From Cytobacillus sp. IB215665 (GTDB taxonomy: Bacteria; Bacillota; Bacilli; Bacillales; SM2101): 58,218 nt of DNA. Of the stretch, positions 49,383 to 58,218 are shown piece by piece. The translations under genes and the position numbers were made by a program. Under the pieces are notes generated by a model. It was not told where the DNA came from. It did not search any database and saw only the letters and a program-made list of their open reading frames with translations. Position 1 is the first letter of the stretch, and every line of letters begins with the position of its first letter. The stretch spans positions 1 through 58,218 of the forward strand of contig NZ_JAXBME010000024.1 in NCBI RefSeq assembly GCF_033963835.1, given 5' to 3'.

Positions 49383-49489
49383 AGGCTGTAAGCACGTATA
49401 TTCTGTATACGTGGCATCTTTGCTACTTTAAAAAATTATTGAGTTCCCAATAAAACTCTTTTGCAACAAAGTTTGCTCAAAGAGTCTTT
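49382..49489 (-). repeat. main intergenic repeat, copy K1 (reverse, deleted)
   Basis: TTAGGCTGTAAGCACGTATA joins a right end to the inner part, then GTATACGTGGCATCTTTGC (core, reversed), TTTTGCAACAAAGTTTGC and TCAAAGAGTC. The stretch between right end and core is deleted. Confidence 0.7.
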
Positions 49490-49496
49490 TTTTATT

Positions 49497-49644
49497 AATG
49501 TTGCTTTCGTATTTAGTAGTGTTTCATACTAAGACATCAGAACGTATAAATCTAACGATTGTAGCATTAAAGGCTATGACAGTTGCCCTTAATTGATCAA
49601 GCATAGAAACAATATTTACGAAATTAACGAGAAGAGCTTTTAAT
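49497..49644 (-). repeat. main intergenic repeat, copy K2 (reverse, eroded)
   Basis: TGTTGCTTTCGTATTTAGTAG at one end; AAACAATATTTACGAAATTA and CGAGAAGAGCTTTTAA at the other. The core is diverged. Tandem with K1. The 49645-49820 remainder holds a weak promoter candidate (TACAAT at 49775) for the pab operon. Confidence 0.6.
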
Positions 49645-49820
49645 TAAAGTGGAAAGGTTCTAGTTATAGTGATAAACACGGTAGATATATTAACTATTTT
49701 GGTCTTCATAACTCTTTTTACACTTTCATTCGAAATTTTAGTTGCTGGAAGGTGAACTCTTAGTGACATTCTTGTACAATAGGCTTATCAGTTTTAGTTT
49801 GGGGTAAGGAGTGTGACACG

Positions 49821-51236
49821 ATGCAACAAAGAAGACCTGTAGCTAGGAAGTTACCTATAAAAGAAGATGAGTGGTTTAAAAGATATAAATACTTATCAAA
49901 AGATGAACCGTATCACATGCTACTTGAAAGTGGCCGTGGAGGGAAATATAGCATAATTGGTCTAAGGCCGTTTGCAACAATTAAAGGAAAAAATAATCAG
50001 GTTGAAATTATAGAACACGGTCAACGCTCTACAATAGAAGGAGATCCACTTGTAGTTCTTAAGGATTGGATGAGGAAATATAAAACTGAACATGTACCTA
50101 GCTTACCAGATTTTCAAGGTGGTGCTATTGGCTATATAAGCTATGATTATGTTCGACAAATTGAGAAATTACCTAAAGTGGCTGCTGATGATTTACTTAC
50201 ACCTGATATTTGTTTTTTTATTTTTGATGACATTTTTGTTTATGATCATAATGAGAATATACTATGGCTAATGACGATTGATAACAGAGATGATGAAAGA
50301 GCACAGAAACGTTTAGATCATTATGAGAGGATGTGGAGTGAAGAGATAAGTCATGAACTAAATTTCGCTTATCCTACACATGCAGGTGGACATCAAAATG
50401 TATCAATGTCTGAAGAAGAATTTAAAGAAGCGGTAGAAAAGGTAAAAAATTATATTGCACAAGGTGATGTCTTTCAGATTAATTTATCCGTACGGCAATC
50501 AAAATCAATTACAAGGCACCCTATTGACATTTATGAACAATTACGTGAGTTAAACCCATCCCCATATATGGCATATTTGGAAATGGGTGATGTTCAAATT
50601 GTTAGCGGTTCTCCAGAGCTTCTTATTAAAAAAGATGGAGAAGAAGTGAGTACGCGTCCGATTGCAGGGACCCGCTCTCGTGGAACAACTCATGAAGAAG
50701 ATGTTAAGCTTGCCAATGAGCTTATTCAAAATGAGAAGGAACGGGCTGAACATGTGATGCTCGTTGACTTGGAGCGGAATGACTTAGGGAGAGTTTGTCA
50801 ATATGGAACGGTAGAAGTTGATGAATTTATGATTATTGAGAAATATTCACATGTAATGCACATCGTCTCAAATGTGAAAGGGAAGTTAGGTGAAAATAAG
50901 AATGCATATGATTTAATTAGAGCTGTTTTCCCTGGTGGAACGATTACTGGGGCACCTAAAGTGAGGACGATGGAAATTATAGAAGAGTTAGAGCCTGTAC
51001 GTAGAGGAATGTATACAGGGTCAATTGGTTGGATAGGCTTCTCAGATAACGTTGAATTAAACATAGTTATTAGAACAATGGTTGTAAAGGATGGCATTGC
51101 TCATATTCAAGCAGGCGCAGGTATTGTAATTGATTCAAATCCAAAATATGAGTATAAAGAGTCATTAAAAAAAGCTAAAGCACTGTGGAAGGCTATTGAA
51201 TTATGTGAAGCTAAGAAAGTAAACTCATTCGAGTAA
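49821..51236 (+). CDS. pabB: aminodeoxychorismate synthase component I
   Basis: Converts chorismate with ammonia to 4-amino-4-deoxychorismate, first step toward p-aminobenzoate. The 471-residue protein is of the TrpE/PabB chorismate-binding family (PIAGTRSRG; ERAEHVMLVDLERNDLGRV; FPGGTITGAPK). A TrpE function is excluded by context only: it heads a folate operon with pabA, pabC and folP. ATG 49821 follows AAGGAGTG. Confidence 0.95.
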   Translation: MQQRRPVARKLPIKEDEWFKRYKYLSKDEPYHMLLESGRGGKYSIIGLRPFATIKGKNNQVEIIEHGQRSTIEGDPLVVLKDWMRKYKTEHVPSLPDFQGGAIGYISYDYVRQIEKLPKVAADDLLTPDICFFIFDDIFVYDHNENILWLMTIDNRDDERAQKRLDHYERMWSEEISHELNFAYPTHAGGHQNVSMSEEEFKEAVEKVKNYIAQGDVFQINLSVRQSKSITRHPIDIYEQLRELNPSPYMAYLEMGDVQIVSGSPELLIKKDGEEVSTRPIAGTRSRGTTHEEDVKLANELIQNEKERAEHVMLVDLERNDLGRVCQYGTVEVDEFMIIEKYSHVMHIVSNVKGKLGENKNAYDLIRAVFPGGTITGAPKVRTMEIIEELEPVRRGMYTGSIGWIGFSDNVELNIVIRTMVVKDGIAHIQAGAGIVIDSNPKYEYKESLKKAKALWKAIELCEAKKVNSFE

Positions 51237-51313
51237 ATTTGAACATTGAAGCTTGCTAACTTCTCACTTGAAGGGATGCAAAAGCTCTAAAAAATATTGA
51301 TGAGGTGACGATA

Positions 51314-51892
51314 ATGATTTTAATGATCGATAATTATGATTCTTTTACGTATAACCTAGTACAATACTTAGGTGAATTAGGAGAAGAGTTGGTCGTAAAG
51401 CGTAACGATGAAATAACGATAAAAGAAATTGAAGAGTTAAACCCAAACTTTATTATGATTTCCCCTGGGCCATGTAGCCCTAATGAAGCAGGTATAAGCC
51501 TAGAAACTATCCAATATTTTGCTGGGAAAATTCCACTTTTCGGAGTGTGTTTAGGACATCAATCGATTGCTCAGGCATTTGGTGGCGATGTTGTAAGAGC
51601 TGATAAATTAATGCATGGAAAAACATCTCAAATTTTTCATAATCAAAAAACAATTTTTACAGATATTGAAAATCCTTTAACTGCAACTAGATATCATTCT
51701 TTAATTGTGAAAAGAGAGACTTTACCTGATTGTTTTGAAATTACAGCTTGGACTGAAGAAGATGAGATTATGGCGATTAGACATAAAACCCTCCCAATTG
51801 AAGGTGTTCAATTTCATCCAGAGTCTATTATGACTGCTTTCGGTAAACGACTACTTAAAAATTTTATTGAGCAATACAGGGAAGTAAAATAA
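51314..51892 (+). CDS. pabA: aminodeoxychorismate synthase component II (glutamine amidotransferase)
   Basis: Supplies ammonia from glutamine to PabB. A 192-residue class I amidotransferase with the catalytic triad visible: Cys in [15 protein letters not shown] and His-Glu in GVQFHPESI. In B. subtilis the same protein also serves tryptophan synthesis (TrpG), which is possible here. ATG 51314 gives [14 protein letters not shown]; a GTG at 51305 lies in the AGGTGA site. pabC follows 7 bp later. Confidence 0.95.
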   Translation: MILMIDNYDSFTYNLVQYLGELGEELVVKRNDEITIKEIEELNPNFIMISPGPCSPNEAGISLETIQYFAGKIPLFGVCLGHQSIAQAFGGDVVRADKLMHGKTSQIFHNQKTIFTDIENPLTATRYHSLIVKRETLPDCFEITAWTEEDEIMAIRHKTLPIEGVQFHPESIMTAFGKRLLKNFIEQYREVK

Positions 51893-51899
51893 TCAGTTT

Positions 51900-52769
51900 A
51901 TGTATATATACTTAGACGGCAAAATTATAAAAAAAGAAGATGCGAAGATCTCTCCATTTGACCACGGGTATATGTATGGAATAGGTTTGTTTGAGACACT
52001 TGCAGTATATGATGGACACCCTTTTTTGTTGGATGATCATCTTTCAAGGTTAAATGAAGGGTTAAACAGTTTAGCGATAGATATAGAGCTGCATCGAGAC
52101 GAGATTTTCTCAATAATTACTCGTTTACTTAACAAAAACAACCTTACAAATTCTTACGTTAGATTGAATGTTTCAGCTGGAGTAGGAGATATTGGTTTAT
52201 CGGTTGAACATTATACAAAACCTACCGTCATTATATATATAAAACCACTGCAAGTACCAGTTGCTGAAAAAGCTGGTGTATTTCTAAAAACAAAGAGAAA
52301 TACACCAGAAGGAAAAAGTCGTTTAAAGTCACATCATTTTTTAAACAATGTTTTTGGGAAGAGAGAGATAGGGGTAGATGCGACAAAGGAAGGGATATTC
52401 CTATCTCAAAATGGATTTATTGCAGAGGGGATTGTGTCGAACGTTTTTTGGGTAAAGAACGATAAAATCTACACACCTTCTCTAGAAACAGGGATTTTGA
52501 ACGGAGTTACAAGACAATTTGTAATGACTCTTGCAAAACATAATGGTTTGCATATTGATGAAGGGTTATTTAAACTAGATGAAATACTAATGGCTGATGA
52601 GGTGTTTGTAACAAATTCGATTCAAGAATTGATACCGATATATAAAATAGAGCATAGATATTTTCAGGGAAATAAGGGCAACGTTTTTAATACTTTGAAG
52701 AAGCAGTACGATGAAACGAAAAAATCGTTATGGAGTAGGGGTGACCTACAAAGCTTTTGGAAGGAGTGA
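51900..52769 (+). CDS. pabC: aminodeoxychorismate lyase
   Basis: Releases pyruvate from aminodeoxychorismate to give p-aminobenzoate. The 289-residue fold-type IV PLP enzyme shows the N-terminal YLDGKIIKKEDAKISPFDHGYMYG. The likely PLP lysine is in SRLKSHHFLNNV, and EGIVSNVFWV and GILNGVTRQ follow. A branched-chain aminotransferase-like alternative is unlikely given its place between pabA and folP. Its ribosome binding site is weak (AGGGAAG), suggesting coupling to pabA. Confidence 0.94.
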   Translation: MYIYLDGKIIKKEDAKISPFDHGYMYGIGLFETLAVYDGHPFLLDDHLSRLNEGLNSLAIDIELHRDEIFSIITRLLNKNNLTNSYVRLNVSAGVGDIGLSVEHYTKPTVIIYIKPLQVPVAEKAGVFLKTKRNTPEGKSRLKSHHFLNNVFGKREIGVDATKEGIFLSQNGFIAEGIVSNVFWVKNDKIYTPSLETGILNGVTRQFVMTLAKHNGLHIDEGLFKLDEILMADEVFVTNSIQELIPIYKIEHRYFQGNKGNVFNTLKKQYDETKKSLWSRGDLQSFWKE

Positions 52770-52774
52770 AACGA

Positions 52775-53620
52775 GTGAAAGGTCAGCCTTTACAGTTATC
52801 ATGTGGACCTTATCATCTAGATTTTACTAAGAAGACCTATATTATGGGTATAGTCAATGCTACACCTGATTCATTTTCAGATGGGGGTAAATATAATTCG
52901 ATCGAATTAGCTGTAAAACATGCTGAGAGAATGACTTCTGAAGGTGCTGATATTATTGATATCGGAGGAGAATCAACACGCCCTGGGGCAAACAAAGTGT
53001 TGTTAGATGAAGAATTATCAAGAGTTATTCCAGTTGTAAAAGAAGTTGCGGCAAATGTGAATGTGGCGATATCTATAGATACGTATAAGGCTGAAGTAGC
53101 TAAGCAGGCAATTGAGGCTGGTGCTCATATTATCAATGATGTTTGGGGTGCTAAGGCTGATCGGAAAATGGCCGAGGTAGCTGCACATTATCAAGTTCCA
53201 ATTGTATTAATGCATAATCGGACTAACCGTAATTACCAAAACTTTATTGTTGATGTGCTTAATGATTTGAGAGAGAGTGTGTCTATAGTTAAATCTGCCG
53301 GAGTGAAAGATAATAACATCATTTTAGATCCTGGTGTTGGTTTTGCAAAATCTTTTGAACAGAATCTTGAAATCATACGACATTTAGATGAGTTAAACAA
53401 GCTTGGATACCCTGTGTTATTAGGGACATCTCGAAAGTCTTTCATTGGACAAGTTTTGGATTTGCCACCAGCTGAACGTGTAGAAGGTACAGGTGCGACT
53501 GTTTGTTTAGGTATAGAAAAAGGATGCCACATCGTAAGAGTTCATGATGTTATGCAAATTTCTAGAATGGCCACGATGATGGATGCCTTGGTAGGGAAAG
53601 GTGTGAAGAACAATAGATAA
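52775..53620 (+). CDS. folP: dihydropteroate synthase
   Basis: Joins p-aminobenzoate to the pterin pyrophosphate; the target of sulfonamides (sul in B. subtilis). The 281-residue TIM barrel has GIVNATPDSFSDGG, DIGGESTRPGA, INDVWG and GTSRKSFIG, with all pterin- and pABA-binding segments intact. GTG 52775 is 6 nt after AAGGAGTG and 5 bp after the pabC stop. TTG 52757 overlaps that site. The 3' end probably overlaps folB. Confidence 0.96.
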   Translation: MKGQPLQLSCGPYHLDFTKKTYIMGIVNATPDSFSDGGKYNSIELAVKHAERMTSEGADIIDIGGESTRPGANKVLLDEELSRVIPVVKEVAANVNVAISIDTYKAEVAKQAIEAGAHIINDVWGAKADRKMAEVAAHYQVPIVLMHNRTNRNYQNFIVDVLNDLRESVSIVKSAGVKDNNIILDPGVGFAKSFEQNLEIIRHLDELNKLGYPVLLGTSRKSFIGQVLDLPPAERVEGTGATVCLGIEKGCHIVRVHDVMQISRMATMMDALVGKGVKNNR

Positions 53621-53972
53621 AATAGTTGTCAATGAAATGATGTTTTATGGTTATCATGGGGTATTTACTGAAGAAACAAAATTAGGACAGCGGTTTTTAG
53701 TAGATGTTGAGCTTCACCTCGACTTATCAAGTGCCGGTCAAACTGATCAATTACAAAATACAGTTAACTATGGTGAAGTATATGAAATTTGCCAACGTAT
53801 TGTGGAGGGAAAACCATATAAGTTAATAGAATCAGTGGGCGAAAGAATTGCAGCTGATTTATTAGCAACATTCGTTCCAATAGAAGAATGTACTGTGAAA
53901 ATAACAAAGCCTGGCCCGCCAATTCCGGGTTATTATAAAGATGTAGCAGTATTCATAACAAGGAGTCGCTAA
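53613..53972 (+). CDS. folB: dihydroneopterin aldolase, probable non-standard ATA start
   Basis: Cleaves dihydroneopterin to 6-hydroxymethyl-dihydropterin. The conserved body (FYGYHGVFTEETKLGQRF; KITKPGPPIPGYYKDVAV) is intact. The first standard start, ATG 53637, would remove the first beta strand. Reading from ATA 53613 gives (I)DKIVVNEMMFYGYHG, which lines up with the normal MDKVYVEGMEFYGYHG N-terminus, and AAAGGTGTG is ~9 nt upstream. No ATG, GTG or TTG exists between the upstream stop (53604) and 53637. It overlaps folP by 8 bp; the ATG start remains possible. Confidence 0.88.
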   Translation: MDKIVVNEMMFYGYHGVFTEETKLGQRFLVDVELHLDLSSAGQTDQLQNTVNYGEVYEICQRIVEGKPYKLIESVGERIAADLLATFVPIEECTVKITKPGPPIPGYYKDVAVFITRSR

Positions 53973-54500
53973 ATGACACGAGAAGCTTATATTGCACTAG
54001 GTTCTAATCAAGGTGATAGACAATTATATTTGTTTAAGGCTATTAAAAGTTTACAATTGCATCCTCAAATTACTATAATGAAAACTTCATCAATTTATGA
54101 GACAAACCCTGTTGGTTATACAGATCAGGATCAATTTCTGAATATGGTAATTAAAGTTAATACAGACCTTTCAGCACTTGATTTATTAACGATTTGTCAG
54201 CATACAGAAGAACAATTAGGAAGAAAAAGGGAAATTAGGTGGGGTCCGCGAACAATTGACCTTGACATTTTGTTATATAATCAAGAAAATATTGAAACAG
54301 AGCAACTTATTGTTCCACATCCACGTATGCTTGAAAGAGCATTCGTCATGGTACCATTGTTAGAGATCGATCAACATGTTGTCCTTGTAAAGGATGTCGA
54401 TTCATCATCGGTTAATATCAACAAATTAATTGATAGAGAAGGGGTACATGTATGGAAACGGAGAATTGGGGAAGACGTATTCGAGCTTTTCGAAAGCTAA
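53973..54500 (+). CDS. folK: 2-amino-4-hydroxy-6-hydroxymethyldihydropteridine pyrophosphokinase
   Basis: Activates the pterin by pyrophosphoryl transfer, directly before the FolP step. The 175-residue product has YIALGSNQGDR, SSIYETNPVGYTDQDQFLN and the signature RWGPRTIDLDILLY. It starts immediately after the folB stop (TAAATG) with AAGGAG at ~8 nt. The last 49 bp overlap yazB. Confidence 0.96.
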   Translation: MTREAYIALGSNQGDRQLYLFKAIKSLQLHPQITIMKTSSIYETNPVGYTDQDQFLNMVIKVNTDLSALDLLTICQHTEEQLGRKREIRWGPRTIDLDILLYNQENIETEQLIVPHPRMLERAFVMVPLLEIDQHVVLVKDVDSSSVNINKLIDREGVHVWKRRIGEDVFELFES

Positions 54501-54664
54501 AGGGCTATACCCAAGAAAGTTTTGCAAAAGATCTTGGGGTTTCAATAACTGTGTTAGGAGAGGTAGAGAGAGGAAATCGATTACCTAGCGAAGAGTTAGT
54601 GAAAAATATTTCGGATAAACTTGAAGTAAGTATAGGTGAGTTATCGCCATTTAGTGACCTATAA
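54452..54664 (+). CDS. yazB: Xre-type helix-turn-helix protein (YazB)
   Basis: A 70-residue single-domain Cro/C1-type DNA-binding protein: GRRIRAFRKLKGYTQESFAKDLGVSITVLGEVERG covers the helix-turn-helix. Target unknown. It starts inside folK, so it is translated with the folate operon and could regulate it, but that is only an inference from position. The same arrangement occurs in B. subtilis. Confidence 0.9.
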   Translation: METENWGRRIRAFRKLKGYTQESFAKDLGVSITVLGEVERGNRLPSEELVKNISDKLEVSIGELSPFSDL

Positions 54665-54707
54665 GTCAATTATATAGATTAGAAGTATATAACAAGGAGG
54701 GACAAAT

Positions 54708-55709
54708 ATGCTAAAGATTGGTGATTTACAAATGAAAAACCCTGTTGTGTTAGCGCCTATGGCTGGTGTATGTAACTCAGCCTTCCGTCTAACTGTAAAA
54801 GAATTTGGTGCAGGGCTTGTTTGTGCAGAAATGGTAAGCGATAAAGCCATTCTATATAAAAATGCAAAGACGTTAGGTATGCTCTATATTGATGAACGAG
54901 AGAAGCCGCTCAGCTTGCAAATATTTGGTGGAGAAAAAGAGACTCTTGTAGAAGCTGCGAAATTTGTAGAACAAAACACAACAGCTGATATTATTGATAT
55001 TAATATGGGATGTCCAGTTCCCAAAATTACAAAGTGTGATGCAGGTGCAAAATGGTTGCTTGATCCAGCTAAAATATATGAGATGGTTGCTGCTGTAGTT
55101 GATGCTGTACAAAAACCTGTCACTGTGAAAATGCGTATGGGTTGGGACGATGATCATATATTTGCAATTGAGAATGCAATGGCAGTTGAACGTGCCGGAG
55201 GAAAAGCTGTATCGTTACATGGGAGAACTCGTGAGCAAATGTACGAGGGTAAGGCAAACTGGGATATCATTAAACAGGTAAAACAAGCAGTTAATATACC
55301 GATCATCGGAAATGGTGATGTTGAATCTCCACAGGATGCAAAAGCGATGCTTGAGCAAACAGGTTGTGATGGGGTAATGATAGGACGAGCGGCATTAGGT
55401 AACCCTTGGATGATATACCGTACAGTCAAATTTCTTGAAACGGGTGAATTAATTGAAGAGCCTGGAATTCGAGAAAAGATAGATGTTTGTATTTTACACC
55501 TTGACCGACTAATTGCTCTGAAAAATGAGAACATAGCTGTGAAAGAAATGAGAAAGCATGCAGCATGGTATTTAAAAGGGATTAAAGGCAATGCAAGAGT
55601 AAGGAATGCTATAAATGATTGTCATAATAGAGCGGACTTAGTAAATCTACTAATAAAGTTCGTTGATGATGTGGAAAATAAACAGCAAAGTGTAGCGAAA
55701 GTTGTTTGA
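54708..55709 (+). CDS. dusB: tRNA-dihydrouridine synthase (DusB type)
   Basis: Reduces uridines in tRNA D loops using FMN. The 333-residue product has VLAPMAGVCNSAFR, the catalytic Cys in INMGCPVPKITKCDAGA, and HGRTREQMYEGKANW for FMN. GNGDV and GRAALGNPW follow. It lies 43 bp after yazB behind an AAGGAGGG site, at the end of the folate operon. Called yacF in B. subtilis; the bacterial DusB class is the likely one. Confidence 0.94.
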   Translation: MLKIGDLQMKNPVVLAPMAGVCNSAFRLTVKEFGAGLVCAEMVSDKAILYKNAKTLGMLYIDEREKPLSLQIFGGEKETLVEAAKFVEQNTTADIIDINMGCPVPKITKCDAGAKWLLDPAKIYEMVAAVVDAVQKPVTVKMRMGWDDDHIFAIENAMAVERAGGKAVSLHGRTREQMYEGKANWDIIKQVKQAVNIPIIGNGDVESPQDAKAMLEQTGCDGVMIGRAALGNPWMIYRTVKFLETGELIEEPGIREKIDVCILHLDRLIALKNENIAVKEMRKHAAWYLKGIKGNARVRNAINDCHNRADLVNLLIKFVDDVENKQQSVAKVV

Positions 55710-55756
55710 CATCAAGTATGGCCTAGAATATAATAACCCCTAAAAGACGTTTATAT

Positions 55757-55784
55757 ACTGCCAGTCTATCGCTGGCAGTTTTTC
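55757..55784 (+). terminator. dusB / folate operon terminator
   Basis: Perfect 8-bp stem ACTGCCAG (55757-55764) with CTGGCAGT (55772-55779), 7-nt loop, then TTTTC. Confidence 0.88.
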
Positions 55785-57531
<1,747 letters not shown>

Positions 57532-57537
57532 TTAATT

Positions 57538-57568
57538 CCCCCTAAACTTGTCGTTTAGGGGGTTTTTT
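57538..57568 (+). terminator. lysS terminator
   Basis: Perfect 10-bp stem CCCCCTAAAC (57538-57547) with GTTTAGGGGG (57553-57562), 5-nt loop, then TTTTTT. Confidence 0.95.
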
Positions 57569-57892
57569 CATAAAGTTGTTTTTCCTATATTGATCAACAT
57601 ATGTATATAACTAGATTTTTTGGCATTCATCTTTTCTTCTATAAAACCAGTTTTCGTATTGAATGTTGATTTTCTTCTTAGATATAAGGACTTTTACATC
57701 TAGCGTTCGTGATATTTTGTCTACTTTTTACAACTATTAAGCTCTTTTAAAGCTATCATACTGCTTGTTTTTGTAGAAATAGTAGCGAAGTTTACGAAAT
57801 GAGCCTTTATAAAATGATGACTGTTGCGCAAAACAACATCATTAAATTCTAGTTTAGTAATAATAGTAACATTGTTTATAAACGGGGTCTTA
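57569..57892 (-). repeat. array of decayed main-family repeats before the rRNA promoters (M)
   Basis: Several reversed fragments in a row. M1 (~57569-57645) keeps GTATATAACTAGA and GGCATTCATCTTTTCTTC. M2 (~57648-57755) starts CCAGTTTTCGTATTGAATG and ends AAGCTCTTTTAAA. M3 (~57759-57818) ends GAAATGAGCCTTTA. M4 (~57822-57892) runs GATGACTGTTGCGCAAAAC to GTAACATTG. Borders are approximate; no gene is present in 57532-58174. Confidence 0.6.
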
Positions 57893-57957
57893 ATAAATGC
57901 TTTAGATGAAGATTCAACAATTAATAAAGTTTCTTTAAAATTTTATTAAAAAAACTA

Positions 57958-57986
57958 TTGATTGTTATTAAAATAGATGATATATT
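57958..57986 (+). promoter_or_regulatory. rRNA operon promoter P1
   Basis: TTGATT (57958-57963), 17 bp, TATATT (57981-57986). The upstream stretch is almost pure A/T, like an UP element. Confidence 0.8.
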
Positions 57987-58043
57987 ATTATTCGTCGCTA
58001 AGAAACAACGACAATTATTGATGAAAGTCGACAAAAAAAGATG

Positions 58044-58072
58044 TTGACTTAGACAAGATTCGATGTTATTAT
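58044..58072 (+). promoter_or_regulatory. rRNA operon promoter P2
   Basis: TTGACT (58044-58049), 17 bp, TATTAT (58067-58072), 86 bp after P1. Tandem promoters are the rule for Bacillus rRNA operons. Confidence 0.85.
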
Positions 58073-58105
58073 AATAAAGCTGCTCCAAGAAAAACGCAGC
58101 TGAAA

Positions 58106-58120
58106 TGTTCTTTGAAAACT
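58106..58120 (+). promoter_or_regulatory. rRNA leader boxA-like antitermination site
   Basis: TGTTCTTTGAAAACT resembles the boxA sequence in Bacillus rRNA leaders, where Nus factors assemble. It lies ~55 bp before the 16S start. Confidence 0.65.
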
Positions 58121-58174
58121 AAACAAAACAAAAGCGTCAACGTTAATTTTTTTTGAACAAATGAGCAATCAAAC

Positions 58175-58218
58175 TTTATTGGAGAGTTTGATCCTGGCTC
58201 AGGACGAACGCTGGCGGC
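58175..58218 (+). rRNA. rrs: 16S ribosomal RNA, 5' end (partial)
   Basis: TTTATTGGAGAGTTTGATCC and the following CTGGCTCAGGACGAACGC are the universal 5' end of bacterial 16S rRNA. The window stops 44 nt in. Same orientation as the 5S end at position 1. Confidence 0.97.

Overview
The window is the origin-proximal chromosome of a low-GC, endospore-forming member of the Bacillaceae (Firmicutes). It opens in the last ~54 nt of a 5S rRNA and closes in the first ~44 nt of a 16S rRNA, so it is the whole single-copy segment between two rRNA operons in the same orientation. Gene order follows the Bacillus subtilis 168 block from csfB to lysS almost gene for gene. From memory of that map, only xpaC and yaaN, expected between csfB and yaaO, are missing. 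All genes are on the + strand except abrB. I identified about 59 protein genes, two tRNAs and two rRNA ends.

Layout. 0.3-8.1 kb: csfB (Gin), a PLP decarboxylase, tmk, darA, yaaR, holB, ricT, yabA, trmN6, yazA and rsmI. 8.1-9.1 kb: abrB on the minus strand with a sigma-A promoter and tandem Spo0A boxes. 9.1-17 kb: metS, tatD, yabE, rnmV, rsmA, yabG and veg. 17-25.2 kb: sspF, ispE, purR, ridA, spoVG, glmU, prs, ctc, pth and fin. 25.5-35.5 kb: mfd, spoVT, yabM, yabN, rqcP, yabP, yabQ, divIC and yabR. 36 kb: tRNA-Met and tRNA-Glu. 36.5-49.3 kb: spoIIE, yabS, yabT, tilS, hprT, ftsH, coaX, hslO, a PpiC-type foldase and cysK. 49.8-57.5 kb: the p-aminobenzoate/folate operon (pabB-pabA-pabC-folP-folB-folK-yazB-dus), then lysS and the next rRNA promoters.

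How the genes work together. Housekeeping functions (tRNA and rRNA maturation, folate, PRPP, isoprenoid and UDP-GlcNAc synthesis, replication, ribosome rescue) are interleaved with sporulation control: anti-sigma factors Gin and Fin, the SpoIIE phosphatase, AbrB, SpoVT and SpoVG, the protease YabG, spore proteins YabP, YabQ and SspF, and kinase YabT. The sequence preserves telling regulatory sites: a spoIIE promoter with 21-bp spacing and Spo0A-like boxes, an exact sigma-H promoter at spoVG, and the 0A-box pair in the abrB leader.

The least expected feature is a dense family of short intergenic repeats. The best copies are ~165 bp, with imperfect terminal inverted repeats of the type AAGGCTCTTTTCG...GCGAAAACAGCCTT and a conserved core containing GAAGAAAAGATGCCACGAA. 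I recognise about 15-20 full, partial, tandem or decayed copies in both orientations, filling most gaps longer than 250 bp. One copy supplies the last codons and stop codon of rsmA. Two other repeat types occur once each: a TGTCTAGCT-type element before pth and a GTTCAAAAAGGA-bounded element after yabR. I see no phage, insertion sequence with transposase, CRISPR array or defence system. All repeat boundaries were found by eye and are approximate.
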